Assembly: GCF_902499175.1 (NCBI RefSeq)
Contig: NZ_CABVQC010000028.1
Span: 35,057 to 99,056, forward strand
DNA: 64,000 nt
DNA from: Burkholderia aenigmatica
Lineage (GTDB): Bacteria > Pseudomonadota > Gammaproteobacteria > Burkholderiales > Burkholderiaceae
Reading direction: 5' to 3'
The notes under the pieces were generated by a model. That model ran no database searches and was not told the origin of the DNA. It was given only the letters and a program-made list of their open reading frames with translations. The translations under genes and the position numbers were made by a program. Shown here piece after piece: positions 1 to 8,033 of the stretch. The first letter of the stretch is position 1; each line of letters starts with the position of its first letter.

Positions 1-2
1 GC

Positions 3-626
3 ATCGCGACTCTTGCTCCGCTGTTGCACTGGCGCGTCTGCCACGTCTGGGAATGGCTTAAGCACTGGGCTCCGGAGGCCGATTTCGGCGACTGGTCGAC
101 GCGCGCGATCGCGGATGCATACGGCGGCGACGAGGCCGAAGAGCTGAACGCGCGCACGGGATGCGTAGGCTGCCCGCTGGCGCAGGAAGAGAAGGCGCTG
201 GAAACAGTGCTCCGCAATTCACAGTGGGCCTATCTCGCCCCACTGCGCGGCATCAAGCCGCTCTGGCGCGAGCTGCGCGAGCCGCACCATCGTCTGCGGA
301 AGCCGGGCCTCGAGAAATTGAAGAACGGCGCCGTCGCGAAGAACCCGCAGCGCCTCGGCCCGCTCACCTTCGAAGCGCGTCTGATGGCGCTCGACCGGAT
401 TCTATCGATTCAGGCCAAGTGCAACGACATCGCGCGCACCACCGGTCGCCCACTGATCGATCTGATCGACACCGAGGAGGAGGCCCGGATCCGCGAGCTT
501 ATCGCCGCGCAGACGTGGCCCCAAGGATGGGAGGGCGACGAACCGACGGGTGACGTCGTGCTCGACGTCGTGTACGCCAACGGCGCGGTGCAGCCGCGCC
601 TCTTCAGTGAGGAAGACGCAGCATGA
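3..626 (+). CDS. PAPS-reductase/DndC-family phage protein, 5'-truncated by window
   Basis: The reading frame is open from the window edge, and residues before the first possible start (TTG at 24) read smoothly into the protein, so the gene begins upstream and only its C-terminal part is visible. The visible part has a conserved Trp-rich stretch (HWRVCHVWEW) typical of the C-terminal region of phosphoadenosine-phosphosulfate-reductase-like proteins. A Cys motif (GCVGCP, near window base 170) follows, then a helical tail. Family members activate or transfer sulfur via adenylylated intermediates. Phage copies are common, and some relatives (DndC) act in DNA phosphorothioation. The next gene overlaps by 4 nt (ATGA), so it is probably part of one phage operon. 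Family placement is by resemblance; the ATP-binding N-terminus is outside the window, so activity cannot be judged. Confidence 0.7.
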   Translation: MATLAPLLHWRVCHVWEWLKHWAPEADFGDWSTRAIADAYGGDEAEELNARTGCVGCPLAQEEKALETVLRNSQWAYLAPLRGIKPLWRELREPHHRLRKPGLEKLKNGAVAKNPQRLGPLTFEARLMALDRILSIQAKCNDIARTTGRPLIDLIDTEEEARIRELIAAQTWPQGWEGDEPTGDVVLDVVYANGAVQPRLFSEEDAA

Positions 627-1468
627 CCACCAACACCTATGGCGGATACACGGTCGCTCAGCTGCGCAGCTTCATCGCGCACACCTTCGACACCGAGCAC
701 GGCGGCGATACGATCGACGAGCTGGCCGGCGACACCGCGGCGAGCGCAAACATCGTGCGCGACCTGCTCGACACAATCGAGCCGCAGCAGGATGGCGACC
801 TCCTCCGTCCGGTCGCGCGCTGGGTGTACAACGCGGTGCGCGTGAATCTCGACCTGCTGCACGGAATCTGCGGCGAGTTCGGTTGCCCGCAGGGCGCCGA
901 CGTCGCGACGTGGTTGCGCGCACGGCTCGCGGGCGCAACAGCGCCGTGCCAGTGCAGCGGCCTGGGCCCGTGCGAGCAGCGCACCGACGGTTCGTGCCGG
1001 CTGCAGCGTGAGGTCGATGCGTCGATTCCCACCGGCGTTCTCGCCGCACTCAACCGCATGTGCACGCCGCTCGACGAATCGGTGCTGTGCGGCGCGACGG
1101 CGGCCGCTGACGCGCACTCGATGAGTGTGATCCGGGATTACGTGCTGCGTGGTGGCGCTGCACCGTTGGGTGCCGAGGTAACGGCGGCCGCACGCGACGT
1201 CCTCGTCGAGCGCCGCCGGCAAGTCGAGGCGGAAGGCTGGACGCCAGAGCACGACGACCATCACGCAGACGGCAGCATCGCGCTCGCCGCAGCCTGCTAT
1301 GCGGTGGCGGACAACGAGAATTATCCGCTCGCCGAAGCGCCCGATCTCTGGCCGTGGGATCTCGACTGGTGGAAACCGTCGACTGAGCGCCGCAATCTCG
1401 TGAAGGCTGGCGCGCTGATCCTCGCCGAGATCGAGCGGATCGACCGCGCGGAGGCGAAAGCATGCTGA
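623..1468 (+). CDS. phage hypothetical protein with conserved C-terminal ERRRQ domain
   Basis: A 281-residue protein whose ATG overlaps the stop of the preceding gene. The N-terminal ~130 residues are unrecognised and contain a Cys-rich patch (CQCSGLGPCEQ). The C-terminal ~90 residues (VERRRQVEAEGWTPEHDD, then AAACYA, WPWD, WWKP and KAGALILAEIERIDR) match a domain that recurs at the C-terminus of many unrelated tailed-phage and prophage proteins and has no settled function. Its position in an early-type phage operon upstream of the excisionase and integrase is the only context. No enzymatic role can be assigned. Confidence 0.75.
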   Translation: MTTNTYGGYTVAQLRSFIAHTFDTEHGGDTIDELAGDTAASANIVRDLLDTIEPQQDGDLLRPVARWVYNAVRVNLDLLHGICGEFGCPQGADVATWLRARLAGATAPCQCSGLGPCEQRTDGSCRLQREVDASIPTGVLAALNRMCTPLDESVLCGATAAADAHSMSVIRDYVLRGGAAPLGAEVTAAARDVLVERRRQVEAEGWTPEHDDHHADGSIALAAACYAVADNENYPLAEAPDLWPWDLDWWKPSTERRNLVKAGALILAEIERIDRAEAKAC

Positions 1469-1656
1469 CCGACGTCGAAGTGTTCGCGATCCGCGCGGCC
1501 GGGCTGCCCGAGCACCTGCGCGAGAAGCTGTATCCGGAGCTGAAGCCGCGCTGCTCGTACTGCGACGGCACGGGCGACGTGCGCGACGTGCACGACGCGA
1601 CCGGTGAATGCCGCGGCGTGTGCACGGCGTGCGTCGTTGCGGGAGACGCATCGTGA
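1462..1656 (+). CDS. small phage protein with CxxC zinc-finger-like pairs
   Basis: A 64-residue protein overlapping the previous gene by 7 nt. It contains CSYCDGTGDV, which resembles one repeat of the DnaJ zinc-binding region (CxxCxGxG), and a second pair CTAC near the C-terminus. The two pairs could together bind one zinc. It has no signal peptide or membrane segment. Small DnaJ-type zinc-finger proteins of this size are common in phage early regions. Function unknown. Confidence 0.6.
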   Translation: MLTDVEVFAIRAAGLPEHLREKLYPELKPRCSYCDGTGDVRDVHDATGECRGVCTACVVAGDAS

Positions 1657-1925
1657 GAAAAGCACGCGCGAGTGGGAAGCGCTTCCCAGAAAAATGCCTC
1701 GTCTGCCGAAAGCGGTGCCCCGAGAAGACGATGCCGGCTGCGACAGGCTGGGATTGGTTTCACGGCTATCTGCCCGCCACCGTGCATTTCTGCCCTGAGC
1801 ACAAAACCGGCGAGTTACGTGATCGCCTTCTCCGGATCGGCGAGAAAAAGCCGGAAGCATGGACGAGCGACGAGCAGAAGTTTGTCGCGGCCTTCTTGGC
1901 CGAGATCAACACGTTTGGAGGTTGA
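1653..1925 (+). CDS. phage hypothetical protein
   Basis: About 90 residues starting at a GTG that overlaps the previous stop (GTGA). This coupled start is preferred over in-frame starts further upstream, because those would lie deep inside the preceding gene. It has a CLVCRKRC motif near the N-terminus and a CPEH later, suggesting a metal site of the CxxC/CxxH type. The rest is basic and helical. It is not recognised beyond that and is probably co-transcribed with its neighbours. Confidence 0.55.
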   Translation: MRKARASGKRFPEKCLVCRKRCPEKTMPAATGWDWFHGYLPATVHFCPEHKTGELRDRLLRIGEKKPEAWTSDEQKFVAAFLAEINTFGG

Positions 1926-1927
1926 CC

Positions 1928-2176
1928 ATGGCGAGCTGCTCCTACCCCACCACCCTGACGCCGGCCCTTGGCCGCGTGCTCGGCATGATGGTCTGGGAGA
2001 CCGGCCCCATCGCGCACGCGCTGCGCGCCGCCGGCCATGTGATCGAGCGCACGCCGGCGGCCGAACAGGCGGCGGTGCTCCACTGGCTGACCAGCTTCGC
2101 GCTCGAGCACGGCGCGGACTGGGAGCGGCACGCGGCCGCCGCGCTGCACGCGCTCACCGAATCGAGGAGAGATTGA
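1928..2176 (+). CDS. phage hypothetical protein, helical
   Basis: An 82-residue protein (starts MASCSYPTTL) beginning 3 nt after the previous stop, with a GGAGG Shine-Dalgarno inside the end of the upstream gene. It is predicted mostly alpha-helical, with no signal peptide and no motif that I recognise. It belongs to the same phage operon by spacing and strand. Confidence 0.55.
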   Translation: MASCSYPTTLTPALGRVLGMMVWETGPIAHALRAAGHVIERTPAAEQAAVLHWLTSFALEHGADWERHAAAALHALTESRRD

Positions 2177-2178
2177 AC

Positions 2179-2544
2179 ATGGGCCGTCGCCGGATGTACG
2201 AACCGCGCGTGCTGAATGCCGACAACGTGTTCGCGCGGATGATCCCGGGCAAGACGTACCCCGCATACGTCATCGCCGCGAGCTTCAAGGTGCCGACGAA
2301 GGATGTGCGGCCGCACCTCGACGCGCTGATCGAGTCGGGGCGCATCGAGCACAGCCACGCGCTCGCGAAGACACTCGGCTTCCGGCGGCCGGGCCAGCTA
2401 CCCGAGATGGAAGCGCCGGCGGCCGTCCACGATACCAGCATCGCTGCGGCGCCGACGCCGCCGAACCTGAATTCAACCCTGACCGGCTACGAACGCGAGA
2501 TCCGCAGCTGGGTCGAACTCTGCATGATGACGAGGACACGATGA
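2179..2544 (+). CDS. phage hypothetical protein, possible winged-helix
   Basis: A 121-residue protein beginning at ATG 2179 (MGRRRMYEP), preceded by GAGGAGA. Residues ~27-65 (TYPAYVIAASFKVPTKDVRPHLDALIESGRI, abbreviated here) look like a helix-turn-helix followed by a short wing, as in DNA-binding proteins that read out promoters or control replication. The Pro/Ala-rich segment ~75-100 looks like a linker. Function unknown. The following gene overlaps its end by 4 nt. Confidence 0.5.
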   Translation: MGRRRMYEPRVLNADNVFARMIPGKTYPAYVIAASFKVPTKDVRPHLDALIESGRIEHSHALAKTLGFRRPGQLPEMEAPAAVHDTSIAAAPTPPNLNSTLTGYEREIRSWVELCMMTRTR

Positions 2545-2762
2545 TGGAAACGAACGAAGTGATCAGCGTCGCTCGCCGCGCGGTCCAGCTGTACGCGGAG
2601 ACGCATCCGCGCCCGACGCAGGTCACACAGCTGCAGGCCGCCGAGATGCTGGGACTGAGCCGCGCGACCGTGAGCAAGATGGTGAAGGCCGGCCAGCTCA
2701 AGTTGAACCGGTGCGGCATGATCCCCATCGAGCAGATCGACGAGGCGCGCGCGTGCGCCTAG
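2541..2762 (+). CDS. excisionase-like helix-turn-helix protein
   Basis: A 73-residue protein whose second half (QAAEMLGLSRATVSKMVKAG, then LNRCGMIPIEQID) is a classic MerR/excisionase-type helix-turn-helix ending in a short wing. It is the last gene of the phage plus-strand operon and ends tail-to-tail against the integrase, the two stop codons sharing the palindrome CTAG (2759-2762). Size, fold and position make it the best candidate for the recombination directionality factor. A general small phage regulator is the alternative. Confidence 0.6.
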   Translation: MMETNEVISVARRAVQLYAETHPRPTQVTQLQAAEMLGLSRATVSKMVKAGQLKLNRCGMIPIEQIDEARACA

Positions 2763-3802
2763 AGGCGGGCCGCGATGTCCTCGGCGGACTCGCGGTAGTA
2801 CGTCCGGTGCAGGATCTTCAGGTCGGCGTGGCCGCTGATTTTCGCCAGCGTCATCACGTCGACCTTCCGCGACAACCGCGTCAGTGCTTCGGCTCGGGAG
2901 TCGTGAAAATGCAGTTCGGCGATCTCCGGATACGCGACGGCCAAACGATCGCGTGCTTTCCGGAACAGCGTGTCGAGCGAACCTGACGAGATCGTGAAGC
3001 ACTTTTCTCGATCGGCAACAGGTTTCAGCAGGCGGATCGCATGCCGAGAGAGTGGCACCTCACGCGGCTTCCCTGTCAGATGCTGTGTTTTGTGGTCGAC
3101 CGTCGCGACGCGGCGACGCAGGTTGAGCGTCGCTTCCCCCAGGCTCAAGATCTCGCCAGCACGCATCGCCGTGCGCAGTGCGACGAGAAACGCGAGCGCG
3201 GCTTCCTGACTCTTCGATTCCGGCGCGACGCCTGACCGATAGCCGAGCTGCCGACAGAGCAAGCGCACCTCGTGTGGCCGCACGCGGCGATCACGCGGCG
3301 GCGGATCGGCCGGCAGCCGGAAGCCTTCGAACGGGTTCGACTCCATCCAGTGCCATTCCTTGCGCGCGATACTGAACGCATTGCGCAGCCAGCTGATATC
3401 GCGCTGCACCGAAGCCGTCGATACGGCTGCCACCTTCTCCCCATCGCTCCCCACGAACCCTTTCAGCCGCGCGTCGCGCCATGCCGCAAGGTCGGGGGTT
3501 TTCACGTCCGCCAGTTTCCTGTCGGCGAGATCGGGGAAGTTTCGGAGGAACGCGTGCAGGCGAAGCGATTCCGGGCGCGCGCCACGCTTGCTAGGGATCA
3601 CCTCGGTGTCGTACCGCACCAGCATCTCGCGCAGCGTGTGCAGGTCGGCCGGCGCGAGATCCTTGCGCTGGCGCATCTCGTGCTCGCGCATCGCGGCCCA
3701 GGCATTCGCCTCGCGCTTGGTGCGCAACACCTTGGAATCGCGTTGGCCGAGAACCGACAGCTGTACTCGCCAGCCGTCTTTGTGGGGGGTGATAGAGGCC
3801 AC
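2759..3802 (-). CDS. int: tyrosine recombinase / phage integrase
   Basis: A 347-residue site-specific recombinase. The N-terminal ~60 residues look like an arm-type DNA-binding domain and residues ~75-165 like a core-binding SAM-like domain. The catalytic domain follows, with Arg214 (ALRTAMRAGEIL), the HxxR box at His300-Arg303 (HFHDSRAEAL), His325 (SGHADL) and the nucleophile Tyr335 or Tyr336 (RTYYRE). All catalytic residues are present, so it should be active. It lies ~155 bp from the 3' end of a tRNA-Leu gene and points away from it, the usual arrangement for an element integrated in that tRNA. Confidence 0.95.
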   Translation of the reverse strand: MASITPHKDGWRVQLSVLGQRDSKVLRTKREANAWAAMREHEMRQRKDLAPADLHTLREMLVRYDTEVIPSKRGARPESLRLHAFLRNFPDLADRKLADVKTPDLAAWRDARLKGFVGSDGEKVAAVSTASVQRDISWLRNAFSIARKEWHWMESNPFEGFRLPADPPPRDRRVRPHEVRLLCRQLGYRSGVAPESKSQEAALAFLVALRTAMRAGEILSLGEATLNLRRRVATVDHKTQHLTGKPREVPLSRHAIRLLKPVADREKCFTISSGSLDTLFRKARDRLAVAYPEIAELHFHDSRAEALTRLSRKVDVMTLAKISGHADLKILHRTYYRESAEDIAARL

Positions 3803-3956
3803 CGTGGGGAGTCCCGTGGGGAAAGGATGGGGACTCCATTGTACAAATTACGGCAGAACAGGCCTAGATATGCCTGTATAGATGAACAGTGCCGAGCCGC
3901 TAACCCGTTGATTATGCATACTTCTGCATGGTGGGCATTCTTGTGCAGATGTTCGT
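3803..3956. other. integrase leader / probable attachment-site region
   Basis: 154 bp between the integrase start and the tRNA-Leu 3' end. It is AT-richer than its surroundings and contains short imperfect repeats (GCCTAGATA and GCCTGTATA at about 3862-3882) that could be integrase or excisionase arm sites. The crossover core is expected to overlap the tRNA 3' end. The partner att copy is outside the window, so the boundaries cannot be fixed. Confidence 0.4.
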
Positions 3957-4043
3957 TGGTGCGTGAGGCCGGACTCGAACCGGCACACCCTTGCGGGCGT
4001 CAGGACCTAAACCTGGTGCGTCTACCAATTTCGCCACTCACGC
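3957..4043 (-). tRNA. tRNA-Leu (anticodon UAG)
   Basis: On the minus strand the sequence folds as a class II tRNA. The acceptor stem is GCGTGAG/CTCACGC and the anticodon loop is TTTAGGT with anticodon TAG. A long variable arm follows (GACGCCCGCAAGGGTGT), then a T arm with GGTTCGAGTCC and an encoded ACCA end. It reads CUN leucine codons. Its 3' end faces the prophage integrase, marking it as the likely integration target. Confidence 0.95.
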
Positions 4044-4279
4044 GCATTTCTGTCGCCTGATCACGCGGCACGCAAGATGCGTTTCCACGCGCCCGGGACA
4101 TCGCGCCGGCCTGGAACCGGCACGCCCGATCAGGCGAGCGCGAGATTCTACCCGATCCGCGCGGCATTGTCTCGCCCCTGCCGGCACCCGTCGTGCAGCG
4201 GTGCTAGAATGCCGCGCTCGACGTTTCGGCACCGCGCCGCCGCGCGTCCCCCGAACCCGCCCCCCACACGATTCCGCCC

Positions 4280-5113
4280 GTGAACTTCGACGACTACTGT
4301 CAGCAAAAGGCCGCCCCCGCGGGCTCCAGCGTCTATTACGCGCTGCGCCAGGCGCCGCTCGCCACGCAACCGCGCCTGACCGCCCTGTTCGCGCTGCGCC
4401 GCGAACTCGAGGAAACCGTCAAGGAAACCAGCGACCCGACCATCGGACACACGAAGCTCGCGTGGTGGCACAAGGAACTTGCGGCACTGGCCGACGGGCA
4501 GCCGTCGCACCCGGTCACGAAAGCGCTCGCGCAGCATCATCCGGCGATCGCCGCCGAGGCCGACGCATTGCGCACGCTCGTCAACGGTTACGGGATGGAT
4601 CTCGAACAGGCGCGCTACCTCGATTTCGCGAACCTGCAGCGCTATATCGCGCAGGTCGGCGGCGTCTTCGCGTCGCTGGTCGCGCGCGCCAGCGCTGCGA
4701 ACCCGGCCGACCCGCAACCGTGGGCCGCGGATGCCGGCCGCGCACTGATGCTCGCGCAATTCGTGCAGGAACTCGGCAACGACGCGCGCCACGGCCGCAT
4801 CTACCTGCCGATCGACGAACTGCAGCGCTACAACGTGACCGCGGCCGATCTGCTGAACCGCCGCTACAGCCCGGCCTTCACCGAATTGCTGCAATTCCAG
4901 ACGGCCCGCGCGCGCGAAGCGCTCGCGGCCGCCGAAGCGGCGATCCCCGCATCCGAACGCCGCGCGCAGCGCACGCTGCGCGCGCAGATCGCACTGACCG
5001 GCTCGCTGCTCGACGAAATCGAGCGCGACGGCTACCAGGTACTGCACCAGCGCATCGCGCTGACGCCGATCCGCAAGCTGTGGATCGCGTGGCGTGCCGC
5101 GCGCCGGCGCTGA
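4280..5113 (+). CDS. squalene/phytoene-synthase family protein (HpnD/NDUFAF6-like)
   Basis: A 277-residue, all-helical protein of the trans-prenyltransferase head-to-head synthase superfamily. It begins with the family-like YYALRQAPLATQPRL and has KLAWWHKEL followed by HPVTKAL. It ends in the GRIYLP block that normally carries the second aspartate-rich motif. In active HpnD/CrtB enzymes the first motif is DDxxD-like and the second DxxxD. Here the equivalents read ELEETVKETSD and QELGNDARHGR, so the first motif is largely lost. It might make presqualene diphosphate for hopanoids, or be a non-catalytic relative like the complex I assembly factor NDUFAF6. No hopanoid genes are adjacent. Start chosen at the first ATG. 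Confidence 0.75.
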   Translation: MNFDDYCQQKAAPAGSSVYYALRQAPLATQPRLTALFALRRELEETVKETSDPTIGHTKLAWWHKELAALADGQPSHPVTKALAQHHPAIAAEADALRTLVNGYGMDLEQARYLDFANLQRYIAQVGGVFASLVARASAANPADPQPWAADAGRALMLAQFVQELGNDARHGRIYLPIDELQRYNVTAADLLNRRYSPAFTELLQFQTARAREALAAAEAAIPASERRAQRTLRAQIALTGSLLDEIERDGYQVLHQRIALTPIRKLWIAWRAARRR

Positions 5114-5122
5114 CCTGACTCC

Positions 5123-6331
5123 CTACGCCTTCAGCAGCGGCAGCGTATTGAAGCGCTGCTGCAGCACGCGCGTCGCGTCGAGCCCCCACCACGGCCCGAG
5201 CACGGTCGTGTAGAGCTGGCGGAAATCGACCGCGACCGGCAGGTTGCCGTTGCCGTCGAGCCGCCCGAGCGCGGGTGGCGCACCGTATAGCCCGCCAGCC
5301 ACGCGGCCGCCCATCACGAAATGCGGCGCGGCCGTGCCGTGATCGGTGCCGTTGCTCTGGTTCTCGCGCACGCGCCGTCCGAATTCCGCATACGTCATCA
5401 CGAGCGTCTGGTTCCAGCGCCCGAGCTCGATCAACGCACCGCGCATCGCGCTCATCCCTTCCGCAAACTGCTTGAGCAGCGCGGCCTGCTGCCCCGGCTG
5501 GTTCTGGTGCGTATCGAAGCCGTTGAGCGTCAGGCGCAGCACCGCGACACCGTCCTGCGCGCCAGGCCCGGACGCTTCGCACGCGGCCAGCACCTGCATC
5601 GCAGTCTTGACCGACGTGCCGAACGCGCCAGCCGGAAAGGCCGTCCTGAACTCACGCATCCCGCCGCGCGGGCGCAGCCGGTCGGCCGCCTTCACGATGT
5701 CGTTCTCGACGTCGATGATGTGTGCGAGCGCGGGGTTCTGTTCGCGCAGCGACGACGGCTCGGCGAGCCGGGCCGCACGGATGAACTGCGCGGGATTGAC
5801 GAGCGCGATCGCACGCGCGCCGTTCGAGAGCGGCCCCATCTCGGCGCTGCCGAGCACGACGCCGTCCGCCGCGAAACCGGGCGGCACGGGCGCCTGCGCG
5901 AACGTGCGCGTGAGCCAGCCTTCGTGCAGGTATTGATCCGAGCGCGACGCGGTATCCCAGATCTCGATCGAGCGGAAATGCGACAGGTTCGGCTGCGGAT
6001 AGCCGACACCCTGCACGACCGCGACCTGCCCGTCGCGCCACAGCGGCATCAGCGGTGCCAGCGACGGATGCAGCCCCGTGTGCGCATCGAGTTGCAGCAC
6101 CTGCTCACGCTTGATGCCGATGCTGCGCCGGAACTGGTAGTACAGCGGATCCGCGTACGGCACCACTGTGTTGAGGCCGTCGTTGCCGCCCTTCAGCTCG
6201 ACGAGGATCAACACGTTCGCATACCCGGCCACTGGCGGCCGCCCCGTCGCGGCCATCGCGGGCGCCTGCCACAGCGACACGCCGGCCGCGGCCGCAGCGC
6301 CCGTCAGCGTCAGAAAATCACGTCGGTTCAT
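5123..6331 (-). CDS. DUF1501 family secreted protein
   Basis: A 402-residue protein with a twin-arginine signal at its N-terminus (NRRDFLTLTGAAAAAG), so it is probably exported folded to the periplasm. The body matches DUF1501, a family related to alkaline-phosphatase/sulfatase-like metalloenzymes: ELKGGNDGLNTVVPY near the start and GTDHGTAAPHFVMGG near the end, with Asp/His residues that could bind metal. It lies ~70 bp downstream of a DUF1800 gene on the same strand, a pairing conserved across many bacteria. Substrate unknown. Confidence 0.85.
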   Translation of the reverse strand: MNRRDFLTLTGAAAAAGVSLWQAPAMAATGRPPVAGYANVLILVELKGGNDGLNTVVPYADPLYYQFRRSIGIKREQVLQLDAHTGLHPSLAPLMPLWRDGQVAVVQGVGYPQPNLSHFRSIEIWDTASRSDQYLHEGWLTRTFAQAPVPPGFAADGVVLGSAEMGPLSNGARAIALVNPAQFIRAARLAEPSSLREQNPALAHIIDVENDIVKAADRLRPRGGMREFRTAFPAGAFGTSVKTAMQVLAACEASGPGAQDGVAVLRLTLNGFDTHQNQPGQQAALLKQFAEGMSAMRGALIELGRWNQTLVMTYAEFGRRVRENQSNGTDHGTAAPHFVMGGRVAGGLYGAPPALGRLDGNGNLPVAVDFRQLYTTVLGPWWGLDATRVLQQRFNTLPLLKA

Positions 6332-6398
6332 CGCGCATCCTTTGGTTCGCCGCCCGGCACCTTTGCCGCACCGGCTCCCCGCTTCATCGTCGTTCGAA

Positions 6399-7907
6399 TC
6401 ATTTCAGCTGATAGGCCGGATCCATCAGCAGCGCCTCGAGATATGCGCTGCCGGTCGAATCCGTGTCGATCGCCGCGACCGGCGACAGCTGCAGCACCGC
6501 ATGCTGCAACTGAAGCTCGGTCGACAAGCCCGCGATCGCCTGCGGCCGCGCGCGATATTGCGCCAGCCAGCGCTCGAGGTCGAAACGCAGGCCGGCGCGC
6601 GCGGGCTTGGCAGGCGCACCGCGCATACCCGCGGCGGACGCCGTATCGACCACCGGCATTGCGTGCGCGCGGGCATTCGTCGGCGGCGCCATCGCATGCG
6701 CCGGCGGGTGCATGCCGGCCGTTTCCGTCGCGCGGAACAGTTGCTCGACGAACTGCTTGCGTGCGAGCAGCGTGGTGCTGTTGATCCACAGCGCGCCGCC
6801 CGGCCAGCCCTTCACGTTTGGCGGGTAGAACAGGTTCTGCCCGAGCGTGCGCACGGTGTTCGCAAGCATCTGCGGATCGCCGTATGAAACGTCGAACAGC
6901 CGCACCGACCCGACGACGAAATCCGCCGGCGATTTGACGAGCACGCCGCGGTTGCGTGGATCCCAGAATGCGTCGGTCGACCACAGCGCGGCGAGCGCCG
7001 CGCGAATGTCGTGGCCGCTCGTGCGAAACCGCTCGGCCACCGCATCGAGCGCCGCCGGGTCGGGCGTATCCGACACGAACTCGCGCCACAGCTTGCCGGC
7101 GATGAACCGCGCGGTGCCGGGCCGCTTCAGCAGGATGTCGAGAAAGCCGTCGCCGTCGAACGGCCCCGTTTCGCCGAGGATCGTCTTGTCGCCCGCATCG
7201 TGCAAATCCGGCCGCACCTCGAAGCGATAAGTATCGGGATCGACCGTCCAGCCCGTCATCGCACGCGCGGCTTCGGTCACGTCGTACTGCGTGTAATGCC
7301 CTTCGCCGAGCGTGAACAGCTCCATCACCTCGCGCGCGAAGTTCTCGTTCGGGCGCCCCTTGCGATTGCTCGCGCCGTCGAGATACTGCAGCATCGCCGG
7401 ATCCTTCGCGACCGCGTGCAGCAGCGTGCCGAAGTTGCCGAGCGCCTCGCGGCGAAACAGCGCGTTCTGCGCGGCCATCGTCTGCGGGTAAGGTACCTTG
7501 TCCTGCCCCGACGTGAAGTGCCCGTGCCAGAACAGCGTCATGCGCTCGGTCAACGGCGACGGCGTGACGATCATCTCGTTGACCCACGCCGCGCGCAGCG
7601 CATCGTACCGAACGTTGCGCTCGCGCTGCTCGTCGCGCCGCATGTCGGGGGTCAGTGCCTGGCGCTGCGCGCGCGTCGGCGGCAGCTCGGCGATCCAGTC
7701 GGGCCACGTCGTGACGGGGTCGCGGCGCACGTTGCCGAGCGTGTCGGCCACGACCTGCGCGCGCGTCATGCCGACGATGCGCGCGACATCGGCGGGTGCG
7801 GGAGAAAAACCGGTCCGGCTCAGGAAAAACAACGCATCGTCGGCGTCGAGCGGCGACTGCATAGCTGGCGACGGCGCCGGTGCGGCAGCGTTCGCTTTCA
7901 TCGTCAT
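6399..7907 (-). CDS. DUF1800 family protein
   Basis: A 502-residue protein of the DUF1800 family, recognised by LFFLSRTGFSP near the N-terminus, FWHGHFTSGQDKV around residue 115-130, NENFAREVMELFTLGEGHY around 195-215 and LGQNLFYPPNVKGWPGG around 355-370. It has no obvious signal peptide at the chosen start, though members are often exported. It is transcribed ahead of the DUF1501 gene, and the two are probably one functional unit. Biochemical role is not established for the family. Confidence 0.85.
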   Translation of the reverse strand: MTMKANAAAPAPSPAMQSPLDADDALFFLSRTGFSPAPADVARIVGMTRAQVVADTLGNVRRDPVTTWPDWIAELPPTRAQRQALTPDMRRDEQRERNVRYDALRAAWVNEMIVTPSPLTERMTLFWHGHFTSGQDKVPYPQTMAAQNALFRREALGNFGTLLHAVAKDPAMLQYLDGASNRKGRPNENFAREVMELFTLGEGHYTQYDVTEAARAMTGWTVDPDTYRFEVRPDLHDAGDKTILGETGPFDGDGFLDILLKRPGTARFIAGKLWREFVSDTPDPAALDAVAERFRTSGHDIRAALAALWSTDAFWDPRNRGVLVKSPADFVVGSVRLFDVSYGDPQMLANTVRTLGQNLFYPPNVKGWPGGALWINSTTLLARKQFVEQLFRATETAGMHPPAHAMAPPTNARAHAMPVVDTASAAGMRGAPAKPARAGLRFDLERWLAQYRARPQAIAGLSTELQLQHAVLQLSPVAAIDTDSTGSAYLEALLMDPAYQLK

Positions 7908-8033
7908 GGACTCCCGGAACGCACCGGCGGTGCGGATGCCGGTACAACGGCAATCGGCAGGCGAAAGTTGACGGAAAAATTGCTACGAATCTTTTCCGAG
8001 CGAGGTATTTCGCGCAGCGCGAAAGACGGCGCG

